The notes under the pieces are model-generated. The model did not search any database. It saw nothing but the letters and a program-made list of their open reading frames with translations, and was not told the origin of the DNA. The translations under genes were made by a program, and so were the position numbers. DNA of 64,000 nucleotides from contig NZ_LT629791.1 in the NCBI RefSeq assembly GCF_900105925.1, positions 124,001 through 188,000 on the forward strand. The letters run 5' to 3'. Origin of the DNA: Jiangella alkaliphila. Its GTDB lineage: Bacteria; Actinomycetota; Actinomycetes; Jiangellales; Jiangellaceae. Shown here in pieces: positions 1 to 8,509 of the stretch (the first letter of the stretch is position 1; the number at the start of each line of letters is the position of its first letter).

Positions 1-326
1 AGGATGTGCTCGGTGCCGATGTAGTTGTGGCCGAGCTGCAGCGCCTCGCGCAGGCTCAGTTCCAGCACCTTCTTGGCCCGCGGCGTGAACGGGATGTGCC
101 CGCTCGGCGCCTGCTGGCCCTGGCCGATGATCTCTTCGACCTGTTGACGCACGGCCTCGAGCGAGATGCCGAGACTCTCGAGCGCCTTCGCCGCCACACC
201 CTCACCCTCGTGGATGAGCCCGAGGAGGATGTGCTCGGTGCCGATGTAGTTGTGGTTGAGCATCCGGGCCTCTTCTTGGGCCAGGACGACAACACGCCTC
301 GCGCGGTCGGTAAACCTCTCGAACAT
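1..326 (-). CDS. clpC: ClpC ATPase, N-terminal part (cut by window edge)
   Basis: N-terminal 108 residues of a ClpC-type AAA+ unfoldase, the partner of the ClpP protease in protein quality control. The protein begins [20 protein letters not shown], the classic start of ClpC. Two Clp_N repeats are visible, each with the helix [10 protein letters not shown]; the DNA for this motif is an exact direct repeat of about 28 bp at 2-29 and 228-255. The AAA modules lie beyond the window edge. The start is the ATG at 324-326. Family identity is very secure; the rest of the gene cannot be judged. Confidence 0.95.
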   Translation of the reverse strand, partial: MFERFTDRARRVVVLAQEEARMLNHNYIGTEHILLGLIHEGEGVAAKALESLGISLEAVRQQVEEIIGQGQQAPSGHIPFTPRAKKVLELSLREALQLGHNYIGTEHI

Positions 327-562
327 CAGTGGCGCTCCTTGCCGAGCGGTCGGCTGTAGGGACGGGGACCCCACATCTGACCATTCGATGCTATATCCGC
401 CGGCCGCCTCTCACTCCGCGGTGGTCCTGGAACGAGACGATGGCGGCGGATCCTTCGTACTTACTGTGCCTGCAAGAACACCACGCCGGGTACCCGATGT
501 TCCACTCGATGAGCCTGTTGACCCCCGAGTTCGCTGCGGGCGAAGTTCCGTAGAGTGGCCGG

Positions 563-1645
563 ATGCGCCGCACCGCCGTCTCTCTCGCGGCGGTTCTGGC
601 CCTGGTCGCGGCCTGCGGGACGGGTGCCGCGGAGGCGCCGCCCACGTCGTCCGGCCCGACATCGACCTCGTCCAGCCCGCCGTCGAGCCCGCCGTCGAGC
701 CCGCCGTCGACGGCGCCCGCGCCGGCCGGGTCGTGGGCCGAGCTGCGCGACCGGCTGGAGGCGCTGGACGCCGACGTCGGCATGGTGGCGGCCCGCGTCG
801 GGGCGGACGGCGGCTGCGAGCCGGTGGCGGAACTCGACCCCGCGACGCCGCGGCCGATGGCGTCGATCTTCAAGCTCTACGTGCTGGGCGCCGTTGCCGC
901 CGCCGTCGACGCCGGCTCGCTGTCGTGGACCGACGTGCTGACCGTCAGCGGCGGCCTGCGCAGCCTGCCGTCCGGTGAGCTGCAGGCCGAGCCCGACGGC
1001 ACCCCGGTGACGGTCCAGCGGGCGGCGGCGGCGATGATCGCGATCAGCGACAACACCGCGTCGGAGCTGCTGATGGACCGGGTCGGGCGGGCCGCCGTCG
1101 AGGACGCGATGGCGGCGCTGGGGCACTCGCGGCCGGACCTCAACCGTCCGTTCCTCACGACGCGCGAGTTCTTCACCCTCGGCTGGGGGCCGCTGGACCT
1201 GCGCGACGACTGGGCGCGGGCGGGCGCGACGTCGCGGACCCGGATCCTGGCGGCGCTGCCCGGCGGGCCGCTGCGGGTGAGCGGCGTCGACATCGACGAC
1301 CCGGCCTGGACGTCCGGGATCGACTGGTTCGGGTCCACGCTGGACGTCTGCGCTGCGCAGGCGGCGCTGCACGCGGACCCGTCGGACGAGGTGCTGCGGT
1401 CCGTGCTCGGGCAGAGCCGCGGCGTGACCATCGACGAGGCCGCATGGCCGTACGTCAGCTTCAAGGGTGGCAGCGCGCCCGGCGTGGTGACGGCGTCGTG
1501 GTACGCCGAGCGGGCCGACGGCGAGCGCTACGTCTTCGTCATGCAGGCGGCGGCGCCGGACGCGGTCGCGCTGGCCGACCACGACGCGTTCTTCGCACTG
1601 GGCGAGGACGCGTTCGCGCTGCTCTCAGGTCACCAGGGACCGTAG
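563..1645 (+). CDS. Beta-lactamase-like serine hydrolase lipoprotein
   Basis: Predicted lipoprotein of 360 residues: a hydrophobic signal ends in the lipobox LVAAC (Cys18), followed by a Ser/Pro linker of PPSS repeats (about 25-55). The catalytic domain has all three motifs of class A beta-lactamases and related penicillin-recognising enzymes: S101-I-F-K104, S162-D-N164 and K301-G-G303. The KGG in place of KTG and the lack of a clear Glu166 loop leave open whether it hydrolyses beta-lactams or acts on cell wall or other esters. No ribosome binding site is seen; a TAGAGT hexamer ends 6 nt before the ATG, so the mRNA may be leaderless. It stands alone, convergent with the DUF2516 gene. Confidence 0.85.
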   Translation: MRRTAVSLAAVLALVAACGTGAAEAPPTSSGPTSTSSSPPSSPPSSPPSTAPAPAGSWAELRDRLEALDADVGMVAARVGADGGCEPVAELDPATPRPMASIFKLYVLGAVAAAVDAGSLSWTDVLTVSGGLRSLPSGELQAEPDGTPVTVQRAAAAMIAISDNTASELLMDRVGRAAVEDAMAALGHSRPDLNRPFLTTREFFTLGWGPLDLRDDWARAGATSRTRILAALPGGPLRVSGVDIDDPAWTSGIDWFGSTLDVCAAQAALHADPSDEVLRSVLGQSRGVTIDEAAWPYVSFKGGSAPGVVTASWYAERADGERYVFVMQAAAPDAVALADHDAFFALGEDAFALLSGHQGP

Positions 1646-1956
1646 GGCCCGTCGTGGGTGTTGCCGTTGCGGCGGCCGCCGCCGAACTGGCGCACCGCCG
1701 GGCGGACGTCGACGAGATAGACCGCGGCACCGACCACACCCAGCAGGTTCACGAAGAACAGCGGGGTGGGGAACAGGGCGATCTCGACCAGCAGCGCGAC
1801 GCCGAGAATGGACAGCCAGATCGGCTTGGACCATTTGCCCGCGGCCGGGAACGCCTGCGTGGGGACCCGGAGCGCGTCGATGAAGGCGTACCCCTTCAGC
1901 CCCAGAGCGCCGATGCCCAAGAGGATCAGGATCCAGGACTGGAAATCCCCGAACAT
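1630..1956 (-). CDS. DUF2516 membrane protein
   Basis: Small integral membrane protein of about 108 residues with two to three hydrophobic helices (residues 7-25, 45-65 and 70-87) and a Gly/Asn-rich hydrophilic tail. It matches the actinobacterial DUF2516 family; function unknown. It is the last gene of a three-gene group (XRE regulator, HbhA-like, DUF2516), the same order as Rv0474-Rv0476 in M. tuberculosis. The ATG at 1956 is preferred because GGGATGGG lies about 8 nt upstream; a GTG 15 nt further out is possible. Its 3' end overlaps the 3' end of the beta-lactamase-like gene by 16 bp. Confidence 0.75.
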   Translation of the reverse strand: MFGDFQSWILILLGIGALGLKGYAFIDALRVPTQAFPAAGKWSKPIWLSILGVALLVEIALFPTPLFFVNLLGVVGAAVYLVDVRPAVRQFGGGRRNGNTHDGPYGPW

Positions 1957-2026
1957 GTTCACCCATCCCACTGTACGTGATCGGCAGCGGCCCCAGAACG
2001 GCCGAACCGCTGCCGATCAACCCAGG

Positions 2027-2482
2027 TCAGTGCTTGGTCTTGAGGTCGTCGGCGGCCTTCTCGGTGATCTCGGCGACGTCGTCGGCGGCGTCGGCCACCC
2101 GGCCGCGCACGCCGGCGACGGCGGTCTCGACGGCCGGGCCGTACTCCTGGCGCAGCTTGGACACGACGCCCTCGCCGCGAGTGGCGAAGCCCTCGTAGGC
2201 CTTGCCGGCCTCGCGACCGGCGTCGGCCAGCAGGTCACGCACCTTCTGCGGCAGGTCGGCGGCCTTCGCCTGCGCCGACAGCAGCAGGTCGGGCAGGCCG
2301 TCACGGAACGCCCGGACGTCGGCCGGCAGGTCGTTGAAGCGAGTGCGGAACTCGGCCCGCAGCTTGTCGTCGTTGACGGCCTCGGTGACCTTGGCCGGCA
2401 GCTCGCGCAGCGCGGCCACGGCGGCGTCGGCCGCACCGGCGGCGGCGTAGAGGGGCTTGCGGTCGGTCGTGGTCTCAGGCAT
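2027..2482 (-). CDS. HbhA-like helical surface protein
   Basis: 151-residue, Ala/Lys/Asp-rich, almost entirely helical protein resembling heparin-binding hemagglutinin (HbhA, Rv0475 family), an adhesin/lipid-associated protein of mycobacteria. The long Lys-rich C-terminal repeats that bind heparin in pathogens are absent; only DDLKTKH remains, so an adhesin role is doubtful. The ATG at 2482 is chosen because AAGGG lies 8 nt upstream; the GTG at 2491 would have the same sequence touching the start. The gene follows the XRE regulator by a few bases and is surely co-transcribed with it. Confidence 0.75.
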   Translation of the reverse strand: MPETTTDRKPLYAAAGAADAAVAALRELPAKVTEAVNDDKLRAEFRTRFNDLPADVRAFRDGLPDLLLSAQAKAADLPQKVRDLLADAGREAGKAYEGFATRGEGVVSKLRQEYGPAVETAVAGVRGRVADAADDVAEITEKAADDLKTKH

Positions 2483-2487
2483 GGGGG

Positions 2488-2847
2488 TCACCCTTCTTTC
2501 TCGATGCCGCGCCGCGCGGTGTTGGCCGCACGGAACGACGCGTACACGTCGAGCAGCGCACGCTTCTGCTGCTCGACGAGGCCCGGGTCGGCCAGTATGG
2601 CGTCCTCGACACTGTGGTCGCCGCTGGGTTCGTCCAGCAGGCCGGCCCGTACGTAGAGCGCCTCGGAGGAGATGCGCAGCGCCTTGGCCAGCTGCTGCAG
2701 CACCTCGGCCGACGGCTTGCGCAGGCCGCGCTCGATCTGGCTCAGGTACGGGTTGCTGACGCCGGCGAGGTCGGACAGCTGCCTGAGCGAGAGCTGCGCG
2801 GTGCGCCGCTGCTCGCGGAGGAACTCGCCGATCCCTGCCTTCGTCAT
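2488..2847 (-). CDS. XRE-family transcriptional regulator
   Basis: 119-residue DNA-binding protein with a single helix-turn-helix of the Cro/CI (XRE) type at residues 8-62; the recognition region reads SNPYLSQIERGLRKPSAEVL. The C-terminal half is helical and acidic without a recognised sensor domain. First gene of the XRE/HbhA/DUF2516 group, homologous in position to Rv0474. A palindrome and two TTGCAAGC repeats just upstream are good candidates for its own operator, so autoregulation is likely (inference). CGAAGG precedes the ATG. Confidence 0.85.
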   Translation of the reverse strand: MTKAGIGEFLREQRRTAQLSLRQLSDLAGVSNPYLSQIERGLRKPSAEVLQQLAKALRISSEALYVRAGLLDEPSGDHSVEDAILADPGLVEQQKRALLDVYASFRAANTARRGIEKEG

Positions 2848-2855
2848 GCCTTCGA

Positions 2856-2886
2856 GGTTAGCTAACTATTGCAAGCATTTGCAAGC
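2856..2886. promoter_or_regulatory. Candidate operator of the XRE regulator
   Basis: Upstream of the XRE gene lie the dyad GGTTAGCTAAC (2856-2866) and two direct copies of TTGCAAGC (2869-2876 and 2879-2886) exactly 10 bp, one helical turn, apart. This region is much less GC-rich than its surroundings and sits where the promoter is expected. Which protein binds is inferred from position only. Confidence 0.5.
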
Positions 2887-2913
2887 GGCGGTTAGCAGTG
2901 GGCTGGTGGGCCG

Positions 2914-3510
2914 GGGGTTTGCCTAATTGGGCGTCCCCCTGCTGCCCATTGTCTTAGCCGCGCACCCGCGCCTCAAGCGGACAATTTGGGCGCTTCGCGC
3001 GACGATGACCGCTTGACCCGCGGGCCCGCGGCCTAAGAACTGGCAGCTATCAGGGGGACGGGGAAGAACCGGGCACAGCCCGTCGGATTCGTGCAGTTCG
3101 CCCGATTTGCGGCGTTGGCGTCTTGGGTGTGAGGCGCGTCCTGGGTGTGAGTCGCGCTGAAACGGCGAAACGGGCCCGGAAGCGCGCCTCACACCCAGGA
3201 CGCGCGTCAGACCCAGGTTGGTAAGGCCGGGGTCCTGGTCTGCCGTTACGTCCTGGTCCCCAGTCACGCCTCGAGCGCCGAATCCGCCGTTTCGCGTAAC
3301 GGCAGACCACGACGTAACGCCAGACCAGGACCCGCCCGTCGCCACACTCCCCCCGTCCCCCTGATAGCTGCCCGTTCTTAGACCGGGGACGTGCGGGTCA
3401 AGTCCAAGCCCCCAACACAGACCACCGCAACCAGCAGAGGCGCGGACTTGAGGCGCGCGTTCACGGCTAAGACGATGGGCAGCAGGGGGACGGCTAACTG
3501 GGCAAACCCC
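2914..3510. repeat. Nested inverted-repeat element, about 600 bp, non-coding
   Basis: The gap between the XRE gene and the GH15-like gene has no convincing gene; it is one imperfect, nested palindrome. Outer pairs: GGGGTTTGCC 2914-2923 with 3501-3510; the block 2932-2959 with 3464-3492 (one mismatch); CGCCTCAAG 2968-2976 with 3447-3455; CTTGACCCGC 3012-3021 with 3393-3402; and a 31-nt block 3033-3063 with 3351-3381 (30 of 31). Inside are two further hairpins: 3124-3138 with 3183-3197 (15 of 15), and 3237-3250 with 3295-3308 (14 of 14). Words such as TCCTGGTCTGCC and TGGGTGTGAG recur. It could encode a long structured RNA or be a mobile palindromic element. Confidence 0.8.
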
Positions 3511-3514
3511 ACGG

Positions 3515-4861
3515 CTAGCCGGCGGCGGGTACCACCGGCAACGGCTTCTCCAGCTCGGCGAGCGTGAGCAGGACCAGCGACGACGTCCAGGCGAGGGGGG
3601 CGACGGAGGCCGGGGTGGCCTCGGAGTCGACCTTCTCGGGCAGTGAGCCGAGCGGTGTGCGGTAGCTGTCGAGGAAGGTGAGCAGGCGGTCGGCGTCCTC
3701 GCGGTCGCCGTTGCCGGCCAGCGCGAGCGCCAGCAGCGCCGTCTCGGGCGTCCAGGCGACGTCGACGTCCTTGCGCCAGGCCTCGCCGGGGCGGTGGCCG
3801 CCGTTGGGGACCCGCAGCGCCAGTTCCGTCGCCCGCACCGCCTCGCTGACGTCCGGGGTCGACGGGGCGAACGGGGGCGCTAGGAAGGTCACCGCGGCGT
3901 CGGCACCGCCGTCGGGCAGGGTGCGCGGGTAGCCGTGGGCGCCGAACTCGCGCTCGACGGCCTCGTCGAGGCGGCGGGCGGCGTTGGTCCAGACGTACGG
4001 GTCCTCGACGCCGATGAGCGGCGCCAGCGCCAGGGCGGAGCGCAGGCCGAGCGAGAGCGGCGCCGCCACCCCGAGCGTCAGCTCCGTCTCCTCCTTCTCC
4101 CAGTAGTCCGACGACGGCTCAGGCAGGCCGTCGTCGCCGAGGGAGTCGACGATCGCGTTGGCCGAGGCGATGACGGCGGGACGCAGCTCCTCGAGCACCT
4201 CGGCGGCGACGTCGGGCTCGACCGTCCGCGACACCAGCCAGACCGCCCACAGCACCCAGCCGGCGCTGTCGAGCTGCTGCGGCCGGTCGTCGGGCGGGCC
4301 GGAGCCGTCGGCGAGGTACCGGGCCTCCCATTGGCCGTCGGCCGGCGCGACGCGGGCGAGGAAGCCGAGCACGTCGGCCGCCTCCTCGTCGTGCCCGGTG
4401 ACGGCGTAGGCGGCGGCCGCGAACGAGGCGTCGCGGGGCCAGACGTGCCGCCAGGCGGTGATCGGGGCGGCCATCAGCGCGCCGGTCGGCGACGTCAGCG
4501 CGCGCAGGTCGAGGAGCGCGCGCTCGGACATCGCGTGGTAGCGGGTGCCGTGGCCGGGGATGTCGCCGTCGGCCAGCCAGCGCCGATCGTCGTCGATGCG
4601 GGCGGTGACGGCGGGGTCGGACCGGTCCTCGGTGCTGAGCACGCTGGTGCCGGGGACGAACGCGGCGCCGGACGCGGCCGGCACGGTGGCGACCGCGCCG
4701 CCCGGCTCGACCGTGACGCCGTCGGCCCGGAGCGGGAGGACGGTCCCGCGCGACGGGGCCATGCTGAGTGCGGCGATGATGAGGATCACCGCCGGAAGCC
4801 CAATGCGCCACCTGAGGCGGCGGGACGATCGCACGAAACCAGCGTACGTGGTCCAGACCAT
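3515..4861 (-). CDS. GH15-like (glucoamylase-type) six-hairpin glycosidase
   Basis: 448-residue protein with an N-terminal membrane anchor or signal (residues 17-35) and an (alpha/alpha)6 barrel like glycoside hydrolase family 15. The segment RHVWPRDASFAAAAY matches the conserved substrate-binding WPRD motif, and DYWEKEE supplies a candidate catalytic acid. Likely exported and acting on alpha-glucans or small glycosides; substrate not predictable. It is divergent from the APC permease gene with a 90-bp gap, and its promoter side faces away from the palindromic element. Confidence 0.75.
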   Translation of the reverse strand: MVWTTYAGFVRSSRRLRWRIGLPAVILIIAALSMAPSRGTVLPLRADGVTVEPGGAVATVPAASGAAFVPGTSVLSTEDRSDPAVTARIDDDRRWLADGDIPGHGTRYHAMSERALLDLRALTSPTGALMAAPITAWRHVWPRDASFAAAAYAVTGHDEEAADVLGFLARVAPADGQWEARYLADGSGPPDDRPQQLDSAGWVLWAVWLVSRTVEPDVAAEVLEELRPAVIASANAIVDSLGDDGLPEPSSDYWEKEETELTLGVAAPLSLGLRSALALAPLIGVEDPYVWTNAARRLDEAVEREFGAHGYPRTLPDGGADAAVTFLAPPFAPSTPDVSEAVRATELALRVPNGGHRPGEAWRKDVDVAWTPETALLALALAGNGDREDADRLLTFLDSYRTPLGSLPEKVDSEATPASVAPLAWTSSLVLLTLAELEKPLPVVPAAG

Positions 4862-4952
4862 TCAGACGTTCCCGGCCAGGTCACGGTTCGGTCGCCACGC
4901 GTTCGCCCGCCGTTGGCGCCCGAGTCGGCGGCCGGGCGGCGAGGATGGTCGG

Positions 4953-6197
4953 GTGACCCCACCGGACTCCCGGCTCTCCCGGCGCCTCGGCACCGGCGAC
5001 GCCGTCGCTGTCGGACTCGGCGCGATGATCGGCACCGGCGTCTTCGTCGCCTGGCAGCCGGCGGCGGAGGCCGCGGGCGCCTGGCTGCTCGCCGGCCTGG
5101 CCGTCGCCGCGTTCGTCGCCTTCTGCAACGCGATGTCGACGGCCCAGCTGGCCGCCGTCCACCCGCAGGCCGGCGGCGCCTACCACTACGGCCGGCTGCG
5201 GCTGGGCGACGCGTGGGGGGCGCTGGCGGGGTACGCGTTCGTGCTCGGGAAGTCGGCGTCCTGCGCGACGGCGGCGCTGGCGGTGGGTGAGTACCTGTGG
5301 CCGTCGTGGTCGGTGCCGGTCGCGCTGGCCGCGGTCGTGGTGGTGACGGCGGTCAACCTCGCCGGGGTGACGAAGACGGCGCGGGTGGGCGCGGTGCTGG
5401 TCGCCGTGGTCGTGGCGGTCCTGGCGGCGGTCGTCGTGACGGGGCTGGGCGGGGCAGGTGTGGCGCCGTCGTGGTCGGCCGGGCCCTCGTCGGGCGGGGT
5501 GCTGGGCGTGCTCGGCTCGGCGGCCGTGCTGTTCTACGCGTTCGCCGGGTACGCGCGCATCGCGACGCTGAGCGAGGAGGTCCGCGACCCGGGGTCGATC
5601 CCGCGGGCCGTCGTGGTGTCGCTGACGGCGGCGCTGGCGCTCTACGCGGTGGTCGGGCTGACGGTGCTGCTGGTGCTCGGCGCGTCCGGCACCGCGGCGT
5701 CGTCGCAGCCGCTGCGCGACGTGGCCGCGGCGGCCGGAGCCGGCTGGCTGGAGCCGGTCGTGGCGGCCGGCGCGGCGGTGGCGGCGCTCGGGGCGCTGCT
5801 GTCCCTGCAGGCGGGGGTCGGGCGGACGGCGTTCGCCATGGCGTCGTCGGGAGACCTGCCGGCCCGCCTGGCAGCAGTCCACCCCCGCCGCCACGTCCCC
5901 CACGTCGCCGAACTGGCCTCCGCCGTCGTGACGGTCTTGTTCGTGCTGATCGGCGACCTCGCCACGACCCTCGCGGCGAGCGCGTTCGCGGTGCTCGTGT
6001 ACTACGCGGTCGCCAACGCCGCGTCGTGGCGGCTGTCGCCTGAGGAGCGCCGGTGGCCGCGCTGGCTGCCCGCGGCCGGGCTGGTGTCCTGCGTGCTGCT
6101 CGCGGTGTCGCTGCCCTGGCGCACCGTGCTGGCCGGCGCCGCCGTCCTCGCCGCCGTCATGCTGGTGCGCTGGCTGCTGCTCCGCCGCCGGGGCTAG
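4953..6197 (+). CDS. APC-family amino acid permease
   Basis: 414-residue integral membrane protein with about 12 hydrophobic segments. TM1 carries GLGAMIGTGVF, the signature of the APC superfamily (amino acid/polyamine/organocation transporters). The open frame extends to 4545, but the GTG at 4953 is the right start: GAGGA lies 7 nt upstream, the protein then opens directly into TM1, and upstream sequence is antisense to the GH15 gene. Substrate unknown; an asparaginase is encoded tail-to-tail, so an amino acid is reasonable. The stop TAG is shared with the asparaginase gene on the other strand. Confidence 0.85.
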   Translation: MTPPDSRLSRRLGTGDAVAVGLGAMIGTGVFVAWQPAAEAAGAWLLAGLAVAAFVAFCNAMSTAQLAAVHPQAGGAYHYGRLRLGDAWGALAGYAFVLGKSASCATAALAVGEYLWPSWSVPVALAAVVVVTAVNLAGVTKTARVGAVLVAVVVAVLAAVVVTGLGGAGVAPSWSAGPSSGGVLGVLGSAAVLFYAFAGYARIATLSEEVRDPGSIPRAVVVSLTAALALYAVVGLTVLLVLGASGTAASSQPLRDVAAAAGAGWLEPVVAAGAAVAALGALLSLQAGVGRTAFAMASSGDLPARLAAVHPRRHVPHVAELASAVVTVLFVLIGDLATTLAASAFAVLVYYAVANAASWRLSPEERRWPRWLPAAGLVSCVLLAVSLPWRTVLAGAAVLAAVMLVRWLLLRRRG

Positions 6198-7156
6198 GCG
6201 GGCCAGTCGATGGCGGCGCGGATCTCGCCGACCGGGTGGCCGCCGCCGAGGACGGGGGCGGAGGCGAGCTCGTCCAGCACGGGAGCGTCGACACCCAGGC
6301 GCCGGAGGGCGGCGACGAGGACGGGCATGCGGGCGCGGTAGCCGCCGTCGTCGATCTTGAGGGCGACGGCGCGGCCGTCGTCGAGGGCGGCGGCGAGGAC
6401 GGACTCGGCGCCGCCCTTGGCGAACAGGCCGGGTAGGCCGCGGATCAGCTGCGCCTCGTCGCGCGTGGTGCCGCTGGTGTACTCGGGGTGCGCCTGGATC
6501 GCCTCCACCACCCGCCGGTCAGGCGTCCCTGACGGCGCCAGCGCGAGCGACCGGAACATCCGCGCCAGCCCGGTCAGCGGCACGGCGAACAGCGGCGCGC
6601 CGCAGCCGTCGACGCCGGTGTGGGCGACGGGAGCGCCGGCCAGCGAGCCGACGGTGTCGCGGATCGCCACCTGCAGCGGATGCGCCGGGTCCAGATAGCC
6701 GTCAGTCGGCCAGGAGTTGACGACGCAGGTCAGCAGCATCGCGGCGTGCTTGCCGGAGCAGTCGGCGGTCAGCGACGACGGCTCGCCGCCCTTGCGCACA
6801 TAGTCGGCCATCGTCGTGTGGTCGATCGGGTAGCCCGGCGTGTTCCGCAGCGCCGACTCCTCCAGGCCGCCGAGCGCGAGGATGCGCCGCACACCGTCGA
6901 CGTGCAGCGGCTCGCCGGAGTGGCTGGCCGCCGCGAGCGCCAGCAGCTCACCGTCCAGCGGCAGCCCCAGCCGGAGCATCGCGGCGGCCTGCGCCGGCTT
7001 GTTCGACGAGCGCGGGTACATCGGCGCGTCCACCTGGCCGGCGGTGAACGCCACCGACCCGTCGGCCGCCAGTGCGACAACCGAGCCACGGTGCCGCGAC
7101 TCCACCAGCCCCGACCGGACCACCTCAGCCACCAGGACGGCGTCGCCCGCGTGCAT
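6194..7156 (-). CDS. Asparaginase (PF06089 type)
   Basis: 320-residue cytosolic protein matching the actinobacterial/rhizobial asparaginase II family (PF06089), which hydrolyses L-asparagine to aspartate and ammonia and is unrelated to the E. coli enzyme. Conserved stretches include [36 protein letters not shown] and [14 protein letters not shown]. The ATG at 7156 has GAGGA 5 nt upstream and is preferred over the TTG at 7180. Overlaps the permease gene tail-to-tail by 4 bp (CTAG). Confidence 0.85.
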   Translation of the reverse strand: MHAGDAVLVAEVVRSGLVESRHRGSVVALAADGSVAFTAGQVDAPMYPRSSNKPAQAAAMLRLGLPLDGELLALAAASHSGEPLHVDGVRRILALGGLEESALRNTPGYPIDHTTMADYVRKGGEPSSLTADCSGKHAAMLLTCVVNSWPTDGYLDPAHPLQVAIRDTVGSLAGAPVAHTGVDGCGAPLFAVPLTGLARMFRSLALAPSGTPDRRVVEAIQAHPEYTSGTTRDEAQLIRGLPGLFAKGGAESVLAAALDDGRAVALKIDDGGYRARMPVLVAALRRLGVDAPVLDELASAPVLGGGHPVGEIRAAIDWPA

Positions 7157-7224
7157 GTCGTTCCTCGTTTCTCCGCGCAACAGGGTGCGACGATCCTGTC
7201 ACGAGCCGCGCGCCGCCCCGGCAG

Positions 7225-7980
7225 TCAGATGGTGAAACCACCGTCCACCAGCACCGACGTGCCGGTGATGTAGCGGCTGTCGTCGCCGGCGAGATGTGCG
7301 ACGGTGGCGGCGATCTCGGCCGGGTCGGCGTACCGGCCGAGCGCCGTGTGCGACCGGACGACGTCGGAGTACGGCCCGTCGGCCGGACTGAGGTCGGTGT
7401 CGGTGGGGCCGGGGTGCACGATGTTGGCCCGGATCCCCCGGCTGCCGAGATCGCGCGCCAGGCCCTTCGTCAGACCGGTCAGGGCGGTCTTGCTCATCGA
7501 GTACAGCCCGTAGCCGGGGAAGACGGTGCGCTCGGCGACCAGGCTGCCGATGGTCACGATGCTGCCGCCGCCGGTCATGTGCCGGGCCGCTGCCGTCGAT
7601 GCGACGAACGGCGCCCGGACGTTCACCGCGATGGTGCGGTCGAACTCGTCCAGGCCGAGCTCCTCGATCGGCCCGACGGGGTAGCGCGCGGCGTTGTTGA
7701 CCAGGATGTCGAGCCGGCCGAACCGGTCGGCGACGGTGTCGACGGCGGCCCTCAGCGCGGCCGCGTCGGCGCTGTCGACCCGCAGGGCGAGCGCGCGCCG
7801 TCCGGCCTCCTCGACCGCGGCGACCACCTTGTCGGCGGCCGCGGTGTCCGCGAGATAGGTGAAGGCGACGTCGGCACCGTCCTCGGCCAGCCGGCGGACC
7901 ACCGCCGCGCCGATGCCCCTGCTACCGCCGATGACCATGGCCGCCCTGCCGTCGAGCCCGGTTCTCGTCTGCGTGTTCAT
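7225..7980 (-). CDS. Short-chain dehydrogenase/reductase (FabG-like)
   Basis: 251-residue Rossmann-fold oxidoreductase. The NAD(P) loop is GGSRGIG (residues 18-24), NNAA stabilises the central sheet, and the active site has Ser and the YxxxK pair in [13 protein letters not shown]. The closest annotated relatives would be 3-oxoacyl-ACP reductase-like SDRs and glucose dehydrogenases, but the substrate cannot be deduced. ATG start at 7980; it is single and divergent from dtd. Confidence 0.85.
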   Translation of the reverse strand: MNTQTRTGLDGRAAMVIGGSRGIGAAVVRRLAEDGADVAFTYLADTAAADKVVAAVEEAGRRALALRVDSADAAALRAAVDTVADRFGRLDILVNNAARYPVGPIEELGLDEFDRTIAVNVRAPFVASTAAARHMTGGGSIVTIGSLVAERTVFPGYGLYSMSKTALTGLTKGLARDLGSRGIRANIVHPGPTDTDLSPADGPYSDVVRSHTALGRYADPAEIAATVAHLAGDDSRYITGTSVLVDGGFTI

Positions 7981-8067
7981 GTCTCCATCGTCCGCTCGCG
8001 GGGACCGCGATGCTGGCGGCTATCGGCCGCCGCGTCGGCGCCTGGACGCGCGTGCGACGATGCGGAC

Positions 8068-8499
8068 ATGCGAGCGGTCGTGCAGCGGGTGACGTCGGCG
8101 TCGGTCTCGGTCGGCGGCGAGGTCGTCGGCGCCATCGAACCGGACGGGCAGGGGCTGCTGGTGCTCGTCGGCGTGACCCACGACGACAGCCCGGACAGCG
8201 CCGCCAAGCTGGCCCACAAGGTGTGGGGCCTGCGCATCCTCGCCGACGAGCGGTCCGCGTCCGACGCCGGCGCGCCGATCCTCGTCGTCAGCCAGTTCAC
8301 GCTCTATGCCGACACCGCGAAGGGCCGCCGCCCGTCGTGGGGCGCGGCGGCGCCGGGACCGGTGTCCGAGCCGCTCGTCGACGAGTTCGTCGCCGCGCTG
8401 CGCGAGCTCGGCGCGCCCGTCGAGACCGGCGTCTTCGGCGCGGACATGCAGGTCAGCCTGGTCAACGACGGCCCGGTGACACTCATCCTCGAGACCTGA
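8068..8499 (+). CDS. dtd: D-aminoacyl-tRNA deacylase
   Basis: 143-residue DTD enzyme that removes D-amino acids (and glycine mischarged on tRNA-Ala) from tRNA, a proofreading step. Both invariant motifs are present: SQFTLYAD and NDGPVTL (the Gly-cisPro loop that excludes L-amino acids). The open frame reads far upstream, but the ATG at 8068 gives the family-typical start [13 protein letters not shown]. Followed after 10 bp by the epimerase gene, probably an operon. Confidence 0.93.
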   Translation: MRAVVQRVTSASVSVGGEVVGAIEPDGQGLLVLVGVTHDDSPDSAAKLAHKVWGLRILADERSASDAGAPILVVSQFTLYADTAKGRRPSWGAAAPGPVSEPLVDEFVAALRELGAPVETGVFGADMQVSLVNDGPVTLILET

Positions 8500-8509
8500 A
8501 GGGCACCCC

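Noticed and set aside
1-255. 28-bp direct repeat as a possible mobile or CRISPR repeat
   Set aside because: It is the coding sequence of the two homologous Clp_N motifs of ClpC.
2923-3345. 140-codon minus-strand open frame in the palindromic element
   Set aside because: Translation is low-complexity with no domain, and the sequence is explained by the inverted repeats.
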